Source: Burhinus oedicnemus (lineage: Eukaryota; Chordata; Aves; Charadriiformes; Burhinidae). Taken from it: a stretch of DNA of 64,000 nt. This document shows positions 11,751 through 23,850 of this stretch, piece by piece; the first letter of the stretch is position 1; every line of letters begins with the position of its first letter. Under the pieces are notes generated by a model. That model did not search any database. It saw only the letters and a program-made list of their open reading frames with translations, and was not told where the DNA came from. Both the position numbers and the translations under genes were made by a program. The stretch spans positions 1,543,983 to 1,607,982 of the forward strand of contig VFFE01007255.1 in NCBI GenBank assembly GCA_008921705.1. Reading direction: 5' to 3'.

Positions 11751-14679
11751 ATGTATTTGTTTTAATTTAAGTGAACTCTAGGCTTTTTCATTTGAGGGGA
11801 AACTGATAGGCATGGACACAGATCTGTTCATCTAAATGAAGGCTGTTAGGAGCACAGTTACACACTTCTCTGTAGAAATGAATTGGAAAATAAAACTCTG
11901 TAATTTCCTTCTGCCTCTTCCTGTTACTTGCTATAATTCATAGTTCTAACTGCTCCCACGCAAGTGCAGAGGTACTTGCTTAACTTTAATTTCTTGAGAG
12001 TGACAACACAGAAGTGCTTTGCCAGTGACCCAGACTTGCAGAGCAGAAAAGAGTTGACTTGGTAGACTTGGAGCAGATGGTTGCACGTCAGAACAAGGTA
12101 GCGCAGCTCTCCTGGAGCAGAAGGGAAAAGGAGAGGTAATCCACAGTCCTGACTAACTCAGAGCGAAGGGATTCATGAGTGAAGTTTAGCTTGCTTCTTT
12201 GTGCCTAAAAGTTCCGGTATATTTTGGATATTTAATAAATTTAAATACATTGTAAGACACTATTTTTTTTCCTTGATTTTATTAATTTTGTGCCATATTA
12301 TACGTGGTTCTTTAAGAGGTTTCTTTGCATTGCTGACATCTAGTGTGGCATCCCACTGCACGGCTGTTGGGATAGAGCCTTCACCTAACACGCAGCCTTA
12401 GATCCCGCATTCACTGAGGTGGCACCTTTTCTCCCCTGCCCAAGTTCCAGTTCCCTCAGCCAAACATCAGCAAAAATGCATTGTTTCAGAAGAGCTCGCT
12501 TTGCGGTGTGCTCCTTTCAGCTCTCAAATTCCATTTCATTGTTTTAACACTTATATTCTTAGCAGGTTACGTGCTTCAAACAGACCTGTTAAGAAGTGAG
12601 CTATCAGGAAATTCTTTTTAAAATATAAACACATGTATTTTACACACAAACACCGCACACAAACACGCTCCTCTTTAGCAGATGGAAAATTTTGTTCAGC
12701 TGGTGCTGTTCCGGAATCTTAACTACATGAGGCTTTTAAAGTGTCGTAAAGACAAAAGATGAAGCAAAACCAAGTCAGCAGGGCTTTTCCCTTCTGGATT
12801 ACACAAGAACTTAGACCTCTTCTGTAATAAATTTACTTTGACAGCTGCTAAAAAATTTACCAAGCTTGACAACATGCACAGAAAGCAAAATAGGACAGAG
12901 AATTGCGTGGGCTTTCCCATTAACCCCCCAAAATCTGTTTATTTTAAATAAACAATATTTAGTTATATTTGTGTGGTAAATACCAAATGATAGGTTTGTT
13001 AGCTACATTCTGCTCTCCCACAGATGCTATTTTATGTAGTCATTTTGTAGACAATGTATTCTTCTCTCATATATAGCTCTGAGGAATAAATGAGAGTTCA
13101 ATTTGAGCAAGCGCTGGGTTGTATTTGGAATATAAAATACACTGCCTTGTCAGGAAAAGTAACTTCTCCTTTTTCAGGCTAAGATAAAGCAGAAAAACAG
13201 TGCTTTGATGATTTCTACAATGAATTTGGAGAAATGACTTTGAAGAATTCTGAGCTTCTCAGAATTTCACATTCAGCTACAAAAGAAGATTAGTTTGATT
13301 TTTTTACCTATATGGATTTGAATCCATCTCACTTTCCTTTTTAACGCTTCCAAAGTGCTAATGGCAGTGCAAAAAACTTCAGTGGTTCAACATAAATGAA
13401 AACAAATTGCAGGAACTGTGGCCAAGCTAAGTACTGGGACTGCTGCATGTCAAATGAGAGTCAACTGTTTACTCTGCTGGCGTTCAGTGCAGATTGCTAC
13501 ATTGATTTGTTTAAACTGCGCATCGCATTAATATTTCTTATCTCATCCCAAAGCCTTGGCTCTATCAAATTTGGAAGGCGATAACCCAGTATATTATAGG
13601 AAGAACATGTGCTATCAAGTAAAGCTTTAAATGTGATTGACTGAAATATATTGATTTTGCATGGTTGGACTTGAAATGTAATTTTGAACAGAAGAAAAAG
13701 GGCAGTAGCTCACTACTGCTGCAAAGATCACATGCGTGAAGCAAGAGAAGAAAATTTCTTGACTATATAAAATATACCTTTCCTAATTTGTTAATCACCT
13801 TTGAAACACCACTTTCTTCTGGTGCTTGTTTGTTTTTCTATGTGTTCAAAGTGAAACATTTAAAATGAATTATGGCTGGAAAGAGAAGCTCCTGAGCAAT
13901 ATTGATGTCATACCTTAGGAGGGCACTGCAGAACGCAAAGGGACACAGGAGAAACATAGGATCTAACAGTTTCTTCACAGAGTTTACAGGGAAATTTAAC
14001 ATTTAATCTTCAAGAGATTTTTTTTTTTTTTTTCCTGGCCGACAGGAGACAAATCATACCCCAGTACTGGGCCAGAGCACCGCAGACAGATAATCCAAGC
14101 ATCCAAAACATTCCTCATCTACTTTCAGAAACTGATAATTAATAGCATATAAAAAGTCACTTTACTACACATGCAAGTACCATATATTCACTTTATTCCA
14201 CCATGAAAAATTATTGATTTTAGCATCCCTTAGAATGTTTAAAAGTGTGTGTCCATGAACTTCTCTTCCAATGTGAAAACATGCTAGAAAGTGAAGATTT
14301 CCTCAGATTCCTAGGTAAATCGACTTAAGTCATATGTGTGGGTTATTCTGCAAAAATGACATCTTGCAGGATAGGATTTTGTTTTAAATTAATCCATTCC
14401 TTTAAAAGCTTTAAGTGGAAAAAGAAGAATGATTTTATCAAATAATCTTATTCCTCACTCTCATACATGTCTTAACTTATCAACAAATGAAGGAAGACTT
14501 TACAATGTATTTCCTCGAGCAATTTTTGCTGATAAAAAATTATCTGGAGCAACACTTGCAAAACATCTAAAACCCATGTATTTTCATTGGGTGGATTATC
14601 AGTAAGAGATACTGAATAGAACAATTTAAAACAATTTGGGAGGTCCTTTAACATACTAATTGGAATACATTCACTTTTT
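11751..14679. other. Unique DNA, no gene seen
   Basis: No repeat family or exon is recognised. A T run of about 15-16 bases lies near 14019-14034. Short frames (12201-12401 plus, 12723-12920 minus, 13396-13584 plus) lack known motifs. The part around 13000-13150 is A+T-rich without simple repeats and could hold a conserved noncoding element, but nothing in one sequence can show that. Confidence 0.45.
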
Positions 14680-14741
14680 TGTCCCTCATCTTTTTTTCCC
14701 CTCTTCCCCCCCACCCCCATCTTTTCTTTTTCTTCCTCTCC
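14680..14741. repeat. Polypyrimidine tract
   Basis: About 60 bases almost entirely C and T, with a C-rich centre near 14706-14718. Read on the minus strand it is polypurine and yields a Lys/Glu/Gly-rich segment. It lengthens the 162-codon minus-strand frame at 14472-14960, which I therefore do not accept as a gene. Confidence 0.85.
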
Positions 14742-14781
14742 ATAAGGTTTTCTGGATTTTATGAATGTATTTCCAGCTAAG

Positions 14782-14836
14782 CAGAATTCAGATACGGCAA
14801 TAAAATACATCCAGAATTCAGATATGACAATAATGC
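14782..14836. repeat. Two-copy tandem repeat, period 30
   Basis: cagaattcagatacggcaat at 14782-14801 recurs as cagaattcagatatgacaat at 14812-14831, exactly 30 bases later with two substitutions. It is a local duplication inside otherwise unique DNA. Confidence 0.75.
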
Positions 14837-17800
14837 CTACTTCTTCATCTAACCCTCTCAAAAGGACCCTTGGTTCCTCCAGACATCTTACGTTTAGCAC
14901 ATTTAGCACAAATACTGGGTTCTGTGCTACTAGGTCGAAGGGCTTCTTTTTAGTCTCCATGAAGTTTGGTTATTTTTATGCCTTTTGTTTTGCATTTATA
15001 GTTGCAGACACTGAAGACACTACTGGGAGCATCTGCCTAGCTCTACCACAGCATTGTCCCAGCTGTAATTGTATTGTGGTCTACATAGCGGGAAGTGGTT
15101 TATTTTTTTCCAAACAAAAGCATATTTCAATATTCTTGCTGCTTCACAAGCTTTTGGTGGTGGTGACATATTCTGGAGTTATGAACTGCAAAACGCACCC
15201 TTTGTAATGTGGGTAGAGTGATAATTATATGGGACTAAGCCAAAAAATAAAAAAGAATTAAAAAAAAAAATTAATCACATACTGCAAACAGAAAAGACTG
15301 AACCAGTGGGTAATCTAAACAACCAGGGCTTGAGGACCAGCAATTAGAAATACCAAGTGAATCTAAGGAATTAGCATTAATAAGGTATAATAAAAGCAAC
15401 GCGAACTTTGAATTGGCATAAACAAAGAAACCACAATAGAAATACACAGGGAAATTCCAACGTTGAAAGAAAGGAGAAGAATTAGGTGTTAGAAATGAAA
15501 GAAGCGCACGGGCTGCGTCAAAGGAGTTGATCGTGTCAGAGCAGCACCCTGAGGACAACTGACCATACCACCACAGGCATGAATCAATGTTAGGCTATTT
15601 CTGCGGGGGGCCGAGCTGCCTTAGGCACCTGCTGCATACGCAGGTATACCCTAGACCAGTGCTAGTACTGGTGCCTGGACAGCTTCAGCAGAGGGGGTGG
15701 TAATTTCATATGTGATTCAAGACCCTTCTGAGTCAACCAAAAGCCCTAAACTAGCCCTCAGTGAGGATGTGCTTTCCTGCACAGAGCTGGTCTCCTCAAA
15801 TTGAACGACACTAGGGGCGGTAGTGGGAGGCTTACACCACAGTGAAAATGTTGCGTGACAAGCTGTTCTCAAGAGATTTTCACAGCAATTTTCCACCTTA
15901 ACACATCAGGCCATACAGAGTGACTTCCTGAGCATCTCTATCGCTGTAGCTGAGGATTACTTGGTTCAGAAAACAAGCCTGTCTGGGTGTTAGAACAAAA
16001 GCGACAGAGAAGCAGGTGCACAGCGAGGTTCATTAATCGAAGTCTGCTTGCTTTTAACTTTCGGGTGGTAACCATAGCTTGAGGTCACCTCTTGAGAACT
16101 TAATCTTATAAACCCTGACAAGCACATATCTTGTCAAAGCTGATCTCTGTGGGTTTGTACACGTTACCTGTTACAGCTGTTACCCAGTACAATCACTCCT
16201 CATCAGCACATACCAGACTGTACAAACTGGTGCACACACATGCTCCAGGATGCCATCTGCGTTCACACGGAGAAGTCAACAGCAGTACGGACCCAGTCTA
16301 CAACAACGGGCTCCCGGTTCAGCAGCACTCCAGAGGCTGTCTTTCTGCTTCCTGGGTGGAAGTCAATACAGACATCGCCACACAGGCAAAGTCGTAACCA
16401 AACAACCCTACCAAAGACAAAAATCTTGCTGTGTTAAGACAAGAGCGTTTAGAGTACAGCCCTGCAACTCGAGGAAAATCAATGATCTACACATTAGTTA
16501 TTTTAAACTTCCTCAGAGTTGAGTATATAACTTGCAATGAGCAATTTCCCTATGAAAACAGCCACTTTTTGCCAGCTAGGATTTTTCCACATTTATTAAT
16601 TTTTCTGGTCTTCATTCTTTCTCTTGTATTTTACATGTACATATAAAGATCCATATACATATATTCACATACAAATAGAAATAAGCACAAGAAGTAAAGA
16701 CAAAGAAAATCCAGAGTAGATAACCGATATAAGAGCTTGTCTTATTGCTCAAAATTTTCCCAAAGAGAAGGAAATGTTTTGAGTGCATTTAACTTTCTTC
16801 GACATCAGCTTTTATTTAGTTCAGCTGGAGGTCAATGGGAAGAGTGCCTTCAGCAACCTGAGAAGGACATTTAGCATTTTACAGGGCTGTAACTTGTAGC
16901 TATTTATATAATTCAGTTGGGCAAGACCTATAAACTCTGGTGACACTAAAAGGGTCTGCTCTTGAAAGATGCTGAGCATGCTTACTGCTATAAGGAGACC
17001 CCGGCCTCGTGTTCACGAATGACAGTGCAGGTACTTCTTCCACCAGCTTTGTGCTAGTACAGTCTTTTCTCTTCCTCTGTCACAGCTAATACGTTAAGAT
17101 TACAAGCCCAAGGACCTGCCAAACGTACCAGCAAAGTGACTTCTCTAAATCCTACAGAATTAAATAAGGATCAATTTTCACCCTGCATTTTGGGAGAAAA
17201 TAAATTTCTAACCCTTGAAATTATGTTGAACCTTCTGTAAACACTGGTAGTTGATACGCCTCTGGTACACGCTCTATGCTTGCTATGGATGCCTGGAGCT
17301 TCTCATTTTTGTCTGATTCCACTCTCAGACCCAACACATACTTGTGTTCCTTAAAGGCAGGGAAAACTCCTCCACATTCGAAGAGTAGAATATGACTTAG
17401 GCACCTTTCTCCTGTTTATCTCCCTTGGCTCATAAAATGTACATGGCATGCTATAGGCACAAAAGAAATTCTTCCACTTTATAGTCACATAAGACCTTCA
17501 TTTTGAAAGAACAGCTCTTAAGCAACAGCACATACAGGAATCATATTCCAGCACTGTGCATCCTAAATTAAAAGGAAGGCTTATGGGTAGTTGTCAATCA
17601 CAAGCGTTGCTTTTACCCACACACTACAGGCTTCTTTATGGCCACTGAGCAGTGGAAGGGCTACGAAGGATCCCTCGACAAACGTCTGGAAATTGAATTT
17701 TTGTCCTAATAAAAGTCCACAGATCTGAGAAGCAATTCCGTTCATTTCAGTCGGGAGCAGTTTCTCTGTCAGGCACCTGTTCTTCCAGAGACAGGGCTTT

Positions 17801-18071
17801 CATGGAAGGTTTAGCTACGTTGTCAATGATGAAAAATGGCAAAATAGCTGTTCTGCTTTTACTGTGTTGTGTCTACAGTGCTTCTGAACAAGCTGCTGAA
17901 AGGGATGTGTCAGGCAGGAACACGGCAATATTCAAATAACTGCTTTCTTAATAAAAGAAGAAAAAATGTTTTGAGGACACAGCTTATCTAAATTATTATT
18001 TTGGTTTAGACAGCCTTGCATTTCACTGTCAATTACATGCAAATTTTAACAGGCTACAAATACCAAATCAG
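14837..18071. other. Mostly unique DNA with faint repeat traces, no gene accepted
   Basis: A 148-codon plus-strand frame (14761-15207) and a cluster of overlapping frames at 16131-16646 show no recognisable domains. The cluster occupies all three plus-strand frames, as expected for a locally stop-poor, less A+T-rich stretch (about 15600-16420). Faint relatives of the palindromic ancient repeat occur near 16825-16860 (ggaggtcaatgggaagagtg) and 17740-17762. Alternating TACATA-like sequence lies at about 16630-16670. Confidence 0.45.
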
Positions 18072-18106
18072 CAAAGAAAAAAAAAACAAAACAAAACCAA
18101 AAAACC
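18072..18106. repeat. A/C-rich low-complexity tract
   Basis: A runs separated by C residues (aaaacaaaacaaaaccaaaa type). It is the complement type of the G/T tracts elsewhere in the window. Confidence 0.8.
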
Positions 18107-18341
18107 ATGAAATAGTTCCCTCTGTTTAAAAATAAGAATGATTGAATAATGAGACTGACGCCTACATCTTCCAAAGAAAAGGCTTTAAATATAAGGCTCA
18201 GATTTAGATGGTAGTAATAATGGATCATACTCTCAGGACTGCCCAGAAGCACAGAGCAGCCTTAACTAGCTACCTGTGGATTCCCCCTGAGTTACAGATT
18301 TCTCTAGATGAAGAAAATTCTTTTGACCCTCCCAACCTTTT

Positions 18342-18367
18342 CATTTTCTTTTTTCATTTTCTTTTTT
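18342..18367. repeat. Exact two-copy 13-bp pyrimidine repeat
   Basis: cattttctttttt occurs twice back to back and is followed by agt. The result resembles a polypyrimidine tract with a splice acceptor AG, but no open frame of note follows, so I do not call an exon. Confidence 0.7.
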
Positions 18368-20310
18368 AGTGCATATAGTACTCTTGTTTCTGGCATTTCT
18401 GTTTCTCTTAGAGAGAAGGAAAGATAACTTGTCAAAATTTAGAAATATAAAACACTTCAGATTACCCAGATTGTCGGGCAAAAGAGACAGTATGCATTTG
18501 TCTCTGAATTTAACCTGTTAATTTCAGGACTGATTTTCCAGCTGGATCTATATGTGTGTACATGTATGTTATTATCTCATTTTTATCTCAGTTGCTAGGC
18601 TAAGATGTTAAGGAATCAGATGTTCTTTATGCAGCCATGTTGAGGAACATGCAGTAGTCTGTTCCTCTAAAATTGTATTTCCCCTCTTTGCTGACGTACC
18701 CATGTCACACAAAATCACCTACCACTCTTTCTTGAATCCTTTTCTGGAGACCAAGCACACCCTATGCTTTTCTGAATGTGTTTAAATATCTTCAGTTTTT
18801 CCCTTCTGTGATGCCACTGCTGTTGGTCTGTAAACAACTGCGATCTAATAAAATCCTTTTACCTAACAGTGAAAATCCTTCATCTAACGTTTACAATTCC
18901 AAAGCAACCTGACCTGTACAAAACGTTTGGGTCAAATCTGCTATTCTGCAGACCTAGAGAAGGGCTTAACAAGAGTACATCTAACCTAAATCACATCTCT
19001 GAGGCATCTCCTCCTATCATTTGAACTTCTTCTATTTAGAGACTTCTGGATCTTAAAATTGGTTCTCCAAAACATTTAAGCTAGATGCTGCAAGTATAAC
19101 AAAATAGATAATACACCTGCTGTGCTATAGAGAACCCATTTAATTGGTCCCATGCATCACTGGAATGAAAGTACATCTACCAAATTGAGACATTTCCTCC
19201 TCAGTCCTTAGCCTAATGAGATTAGTGAATTTTTCCTTCCATTCTTAAAAAGCCATGTTATTTTTAAATGTACACTATCATGTTTACCTGTAGCATCTCT
19301 TGCTGATGTTAATGGCCATTATATGAAAACTTTCATGGGAGGTTACAAGAAGTACACAAGAATAAAGAGAGGAAGACTCAAAATAAGTGGGGAAAAAAAG
19401 GTGAAAATTATCGCATATGAAGTAAAAGTAGTGTTTAAATATTAGGCTTTGGTGAGATTGGGGTTTATTTTATAACAGTATCTCTAAGACAGCTTGTCAG
19501 AAACACATCACTGCTGCCCTGGGTACCACACAACAAACACCCAACTTTAAATAAGCCCCGCAACACAGAATGACCTAAGAGTAAGCTAAGAGTTTACTGC
19601 AAAAAAATGAAGAGCAATTATGTGATTTTTTGAGTAGTCTCAGAGTAGTGTTTTAAATAAGGACCAATACATAAGCAACTTCTGAAGGTAGTTTTTATTA
19701 AAATGAAGCTTTTTAAATGCTTTTAATGATACTGTATGAACTTGTGACCGTCCTCTTAGTGCTTTGCAAAACTAAGGGGGTGCTTGACCTTGGAAAACAA
19801 ACCTACGTAGGAAGATACTGCTAAAAATATATATTTTTTTTTTTTTTTAGTATTTCATTAGGCAGTTGAAGTTTTCTGCCTTATGCAATACTGCACTTGG
19901 AGAGGTCAAACCAAGTTCAGACAGCAATGGAGCAATTCCTGCTGAACTACAGATGGCCTTGATGACACTGTCACTGCGCATTTTGCAGGGGAATTCAAGG
20001 AACATGAACATTAATGAAAGTGCTGATGCTAAACCAGTATTAAAAGCATGTGTTGAAAACTTACTGTATTACTTTTCTATGAAAGGCCAATGAGGTAAAG
20101 GGCCAAGGACTACCTTAGCTGTGAACGTCTATTATTGTTCACTTAAACGACACTTTTAATATCAACTTTATTCCTTCTGTTCTCCTTGTTATTACCTCGG
20201 ACTACCAGTGCTTTTTATTAGTTTAGAGTCTTGTGATTTTACCCAGCAATTAGCTCTAGAGCAACAGATTTCTGCCAAAGGAGAGAGTGCCAGTTGCCCA
20301 AGCGCATTAA
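18368..20310. other. Unique DNA, no gene seen
   Basis: Contains a T run at about 19831-19848. A short plus-strand frame at 19866-20093 follows it and has no known motif. Part of that frame (agttcagacagcaatggagc onward) weakly resembles the palindromic ancient repeats. Otherwise featureless. Confidence 0.5.
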
Positions 20311-20385
20311 TTCTGGGCTCATGGAAGTAAAGGGGATTTTTACTGCCGACTTCCACGGGCCTGAGATTTCACCCCAGGAGTCTGC
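20311..20385 (+). repeat. Ancient palindromic repeat
   Basis: Arm one, ggctcatggaagta (20316-20329), and arm two, gacttccacgggcc (20348-20361), are complementary at 11 of 14 positions around an 18-base spacer. The following ctgagatttcacccc is the trailing phrase I associate with an old amniote repeat whose undecayed arms read like ccattgaagtcaatggg. The inverted arms can be seen directly; the family is recalled and unnamed. Confidence 0.55.
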
Positions 20386-21927
20386 CAGTAACATAGTTCA
20401 TTGACAGATTACTGACTTCGGACTCTGTATTGGAATATCAATACGTACAATCACAAAAAGTAGTTAATGACACTGTATTCTTCAAACAGACCTTTTGCTC
20501 TGTACCAAACTGCCAAACTATCAGAGTTAATTATTTTAGTTTGAGATTACAAGAGTACTTTAATGCTGCATCTTAATGTCTTTATTACCTTCCTGCCAGG
20601 GAAGTACCTGCAGGCTCCAAGGAGAGCAATCTCAACATTTCAAACATCACATATCTGCAAAAAAGCTGCTTTACCTGGGACAAAAAGTTTCTCCGAGAAA
20701 TTTATTGAGAAAAACCTGTGAAGACTCATAGCTGCATGTAACAGAATGGGTTATGAGCTGGCCATTACTTTAGGCCACAGTATTCTCATTCAGTCAAGTT
20801 TGGAACAACAGCAAAGCAAAAATTAATATAGAAGAACTCCTGCTTACTCCATACCCGAAGTTTGCAAACCACTTTTTGCAGAGAAACTTATTCTGGAACT
20901 TTGTTCACTAAATATTCATTTCAAGAGGAAATGTGACTAGTATCTTGAAGTCTCACAAAAATGATGAGGAAGACATAGTTTGCTTTGTGGCATTACCATG
21001 TATTGATCTGGTCTAAATGTATTTCTCCTTTTAGATTGTCTCAGAACACTGCTGCTAATAAGATTTTATAGCCCATGCCAAATATCTTCATATTAATTTT
21101 CTTATTTCTAACATGAAATTATTAATAATGTATTTTTCTCTGAATCTCACAAATGAATTCTCTTTCACCAGGAGAAATGTGACTAAATCCTAATGTTAAT
21201 TATTTAAAATTTCTATTTATCTTTACACGCAAAAATAATGGCATTGGCTGCAGTAGGTGTCCCTAACAAAGATTTAACTCTGTATTGGAAGTAAAACTGC
21301 AGCTCTAATTTCCATTTTAAATATTTAGATAAGAAGCAAAACTTGAATTGAGTAAGTCTGACTGAAAGATACGTTCAACTTTTGCATATGGGCTCCAAAA
21401 ATGAAACCACGCTGCCAGTCTCCGTGTTTGTCCAGACCACGAACATGTAAAACACACACAACCAGACAGGTGTTGGCATTACAAAACCCGTAAGTGTTTC
21501 ATACTGGTAAATGTTCAAAAACAACAGAAAAGGATCCATCTGAAAGTCAGGTCCTTTCCTCTGGTACTGACAGACGGACATCCAAATAACGTGGCTCAGC
21601 CCTCCTCTCGGCACACTGTGCTTGGCCTCTCATTTATAAACTGCCATTTTAGTGCTGCCTCCTCGCGAGGAGCAGCTATGTTGTCATCTGCAGCAGTGAT
21701 ACGAGGTGAGCAAGCAGTCCTGGACGTCGCTCCTTCCACAGACAAACTGAGGGTAAATGAGCTCCTGCCTGCTTCTCCTGCCTGCGTGTGGAGCTCGTGC
21801 AGACCACTGCTGCTGTAAGCTGGCAAAGAGGGAAACCTGGCATTGCCACATCACTCCTGGTCTGCACCTGTAATTGTGAAATTTCCCCTGAGCCGCTCCT
21901 CAGGACTGTTAAATGGGGGAAACTGGC
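20386..21927. other. Unique DNA, no gene seen
   Basis: The stretch around 21000-21230 is A+T-rich and free of simple repeats. Between about 21590 and 21900 the sequence is less A+T-rich and gives overlapping open frames on both strands, none with a recognisable protein motif. The right end abuts the CR1 element. Confidence 0.5.
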
Positions 21928-22092
21928 TCAGAGAAGCTGTGGCTGCCCCATCCCTGGAGGTGTTCAAGGCCAGGCTGGACGGGGCTTTGAGCAACCTGGT
22001 CTAGTGGGAGGTGTCCCTGCCCACGGCAAGAGGATTGGAACTAGATGATCTTTAAGGTCCCTTCCAACTCTAACCATTCTGTGATTCCATGA
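21928..22092 (+). mobile_element. CR1 LINE, truncated 3' end (avian)
   Basis: This is the 3' end of a chicken-repeat-1 non-LTR retrotransposon, the main LINE family of birds. The diagnostic order is present with few changes: agaagctgtggctgcccc, ggtgttcaaggccaggctgg, ttgagcaacctggtctagtg, gatctttaaggtcccttcca, and a terminal attctgtgattccatga made of the short repeats that end CR1 elements instead of poly(A). The 5' part is missing, as in most CR1 insertions, so it encodes no protein. Its good preservation suggests it is one of the younger insertions here. The 86-codon plus-strand frame at 21788-22048 is partly this element and is not a gene. The 5' boundary is approximate. Confidence 0.95.
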
Positions 22093-23804
22093 AATGCACT
22101 AACGTGAACAAATACTTTGAACTAGGATGCAGATTTAATGAGGTTTCAGTTGGCCTTAATTCAAACTCCTCCTGAATGCAGAAGTTCGAATCCCACAAGC
22201 CCACTTCTGGACAAACTTCTAACTGATGTAGAGTGGCATTGCTTTACTCAGTGGTGGAAGCACTAATTTTCAGTAGTTCTCTATTTTCCAGCAGATTTGT
22301 AACAAATGTGCATATCTTGCATCTAAGCTTATAGACATTTATACATAATAGTATATCGTGGATATAGAAAAACAGGTGAAAGAAGGCAGTAAAACAGTTA
22401 AGCTAAGACTTGCAGGCTTTCATAATAAGCATGGATATATACACACACACTTTTGATTGCAGAATAGTTCAGCAAGAAGTTCTTGTCTTTAAACATCCAG
22501 GATCCTGATTTTCACAGTTGGTGCCAGGTAAATGGGTATCAGTGAAATCAAACGAGCTGGCAAAATTAGTAAGAGCTGAGGACCCGGACAGCCTGTGTGA
22601 ATATATATCTTACTCGGATGCAGAGAATGCACATTTTCAAAGACATTTAGACATCCTAGAGTTTTGACAGCATGAGCTACTGTTTGTATATTTTTATTTT
22701 TCTCTTTCACATGGAAAAGGCAGCAATATACATGCAGTAATAAACCCTAACACCAAGGTGTTCTCAGGAATAACAGATGACTTGCCTAGCTATGAAAATA
22801 AGCTCAGTTTAAAATTCGTTGCTGTTTTCCAGCAAAGCAAATGATGCTAAGTGATTCAACTCTCACATCCATTTACAGAAACAATTATAAAAGAGGCAAT
22901 AGCATATAAATCTCTTAAGCCCCAGCGTATCTTCCAATCCTGATTTAAAAAACAAATGCCTGCCTTGTGAAAATCATGTTTAATAATTCTTCTTATGGAC
23001 ACTGTGTAGGGAAATGAAAGAACTGTAGCTTTAGGCACATTATGCACACTGTTGTGTTTGCCTGTCTCCCTGAACAGGCGTTAAAAACTACTGGAAGTGA
23101 ACATAACATCTGCATTTTCTCCCACTTCAAGTTTTACAGCTAGCCGAGGTTTACATTTGATTCAAGCATGTTGTCAGGGAAGAGGGAACAACTGACCTTT
23201 GAATCAGTAACAAAAGTCTTCTCAAAACCAGCTAAATATACAAAATTTAAGCCTGAAACCACCAGATTCATTGTTTCACTTAAAAAAAAAATCTCCAGTA
23301 GGTCTTCAGAAGAGGGTGGGAAAGGTAAATTTTCTATCTGCAATACTCAGCTGCAAAATGAGAAGATAATGTATTTCTAGTTCTTTCCCCTGCATTCTAC
23401 AGCTTTTGTTCTAATAAGAACACAGCCAAATCCTGACATCATCTACTACTTAGATATTGTGATGATAAACACACTACAACCACCTTCATAGGTCTTTTGG
23501 AGCTAATAAAATGAATTTCTATATTACAAAAAACCCAAACATATCTGAAAATAGCCTTTGATCTACAGCACCTTGCCTTTCCTGAGGAACGGAACAAGCC
23601 CCGCTCCTCTACATCTAGGAGCCTGCAACATCTGGAAATACAGTGGCTCTCACACAATCAAAATACGTTCTAATTAAAACAAAAATTTGAGTGGGTGCCT
23701 TTAGGGAGAGAGAGACTGGGAGGCTGAGGACACTGACTCTTTTTATGTGCAGACTGCCTGCCATAGCCACTCTTTTCTTTTCAGAAGCACGTACATTGCC
23801 AGAT
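22093..23804. other. Unique DNA, no gene seen
   Basis: A short alternating stretch (tatacacacacac) lies near 22438-22450. The small frames at 22489-22710, 23140-23343, 23168-23380 and 23439-23657 lack known motifs and two of them overlap on opposite strands. No other signal. Confidence 0.5.
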
Positions 23805-23850
23805 TCTGTGAAATCAGTGGAGCTTCACCAGTTGACAAAGGATGAGGGTT
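23805..23850 (+). repeat. Ancient repeat fragment (possible)
   Basis: gtgaaatcagtggagcttca followed by ccagttgacaaaggatgag resembles an old amniote repeat phrase with gaagtcaatggagtt, a cacc word and a ctgaggat end. Only about 45 bases can be aligned from memory, so the call is weak. Confidence 0.35.

Noticed and set aside
14472..14960. 162-codon minus-strand open frame
   Set aside because: Its Lys/Glu/Gly-rich middle comes from a polypurine tract, a plus-strand frame overlaps it, and no family motif is recognised.
14761..15207. 148-codon plus-strand open frame
   Set aside because: Overlaps the antisense frame, contains a 30-bp tandem duplication and shows no known domain.
16131..16646. Cluster of overlapping plus-strand frames
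   Set aside because: Frames are open together over the same bases, which reflects a locally stop-poor composition, not a gene.
18342..18370. Polypyrimidine tract followed by AG, like a splice acceptor
   Set aside because: No open frame or donor of note follows; the tract is a 13-bp duplication.
21905..21940. MIR-like phrase aaatgggggaaactggctca just before the CR1
   Set aside because: Too short, and its end overlaps the CR1 start; probably chance resemblance.
21788..22048. 86-codon plus-strand frame
   Set aside because: Its second half is CR1 3' untranslated-type sequence.
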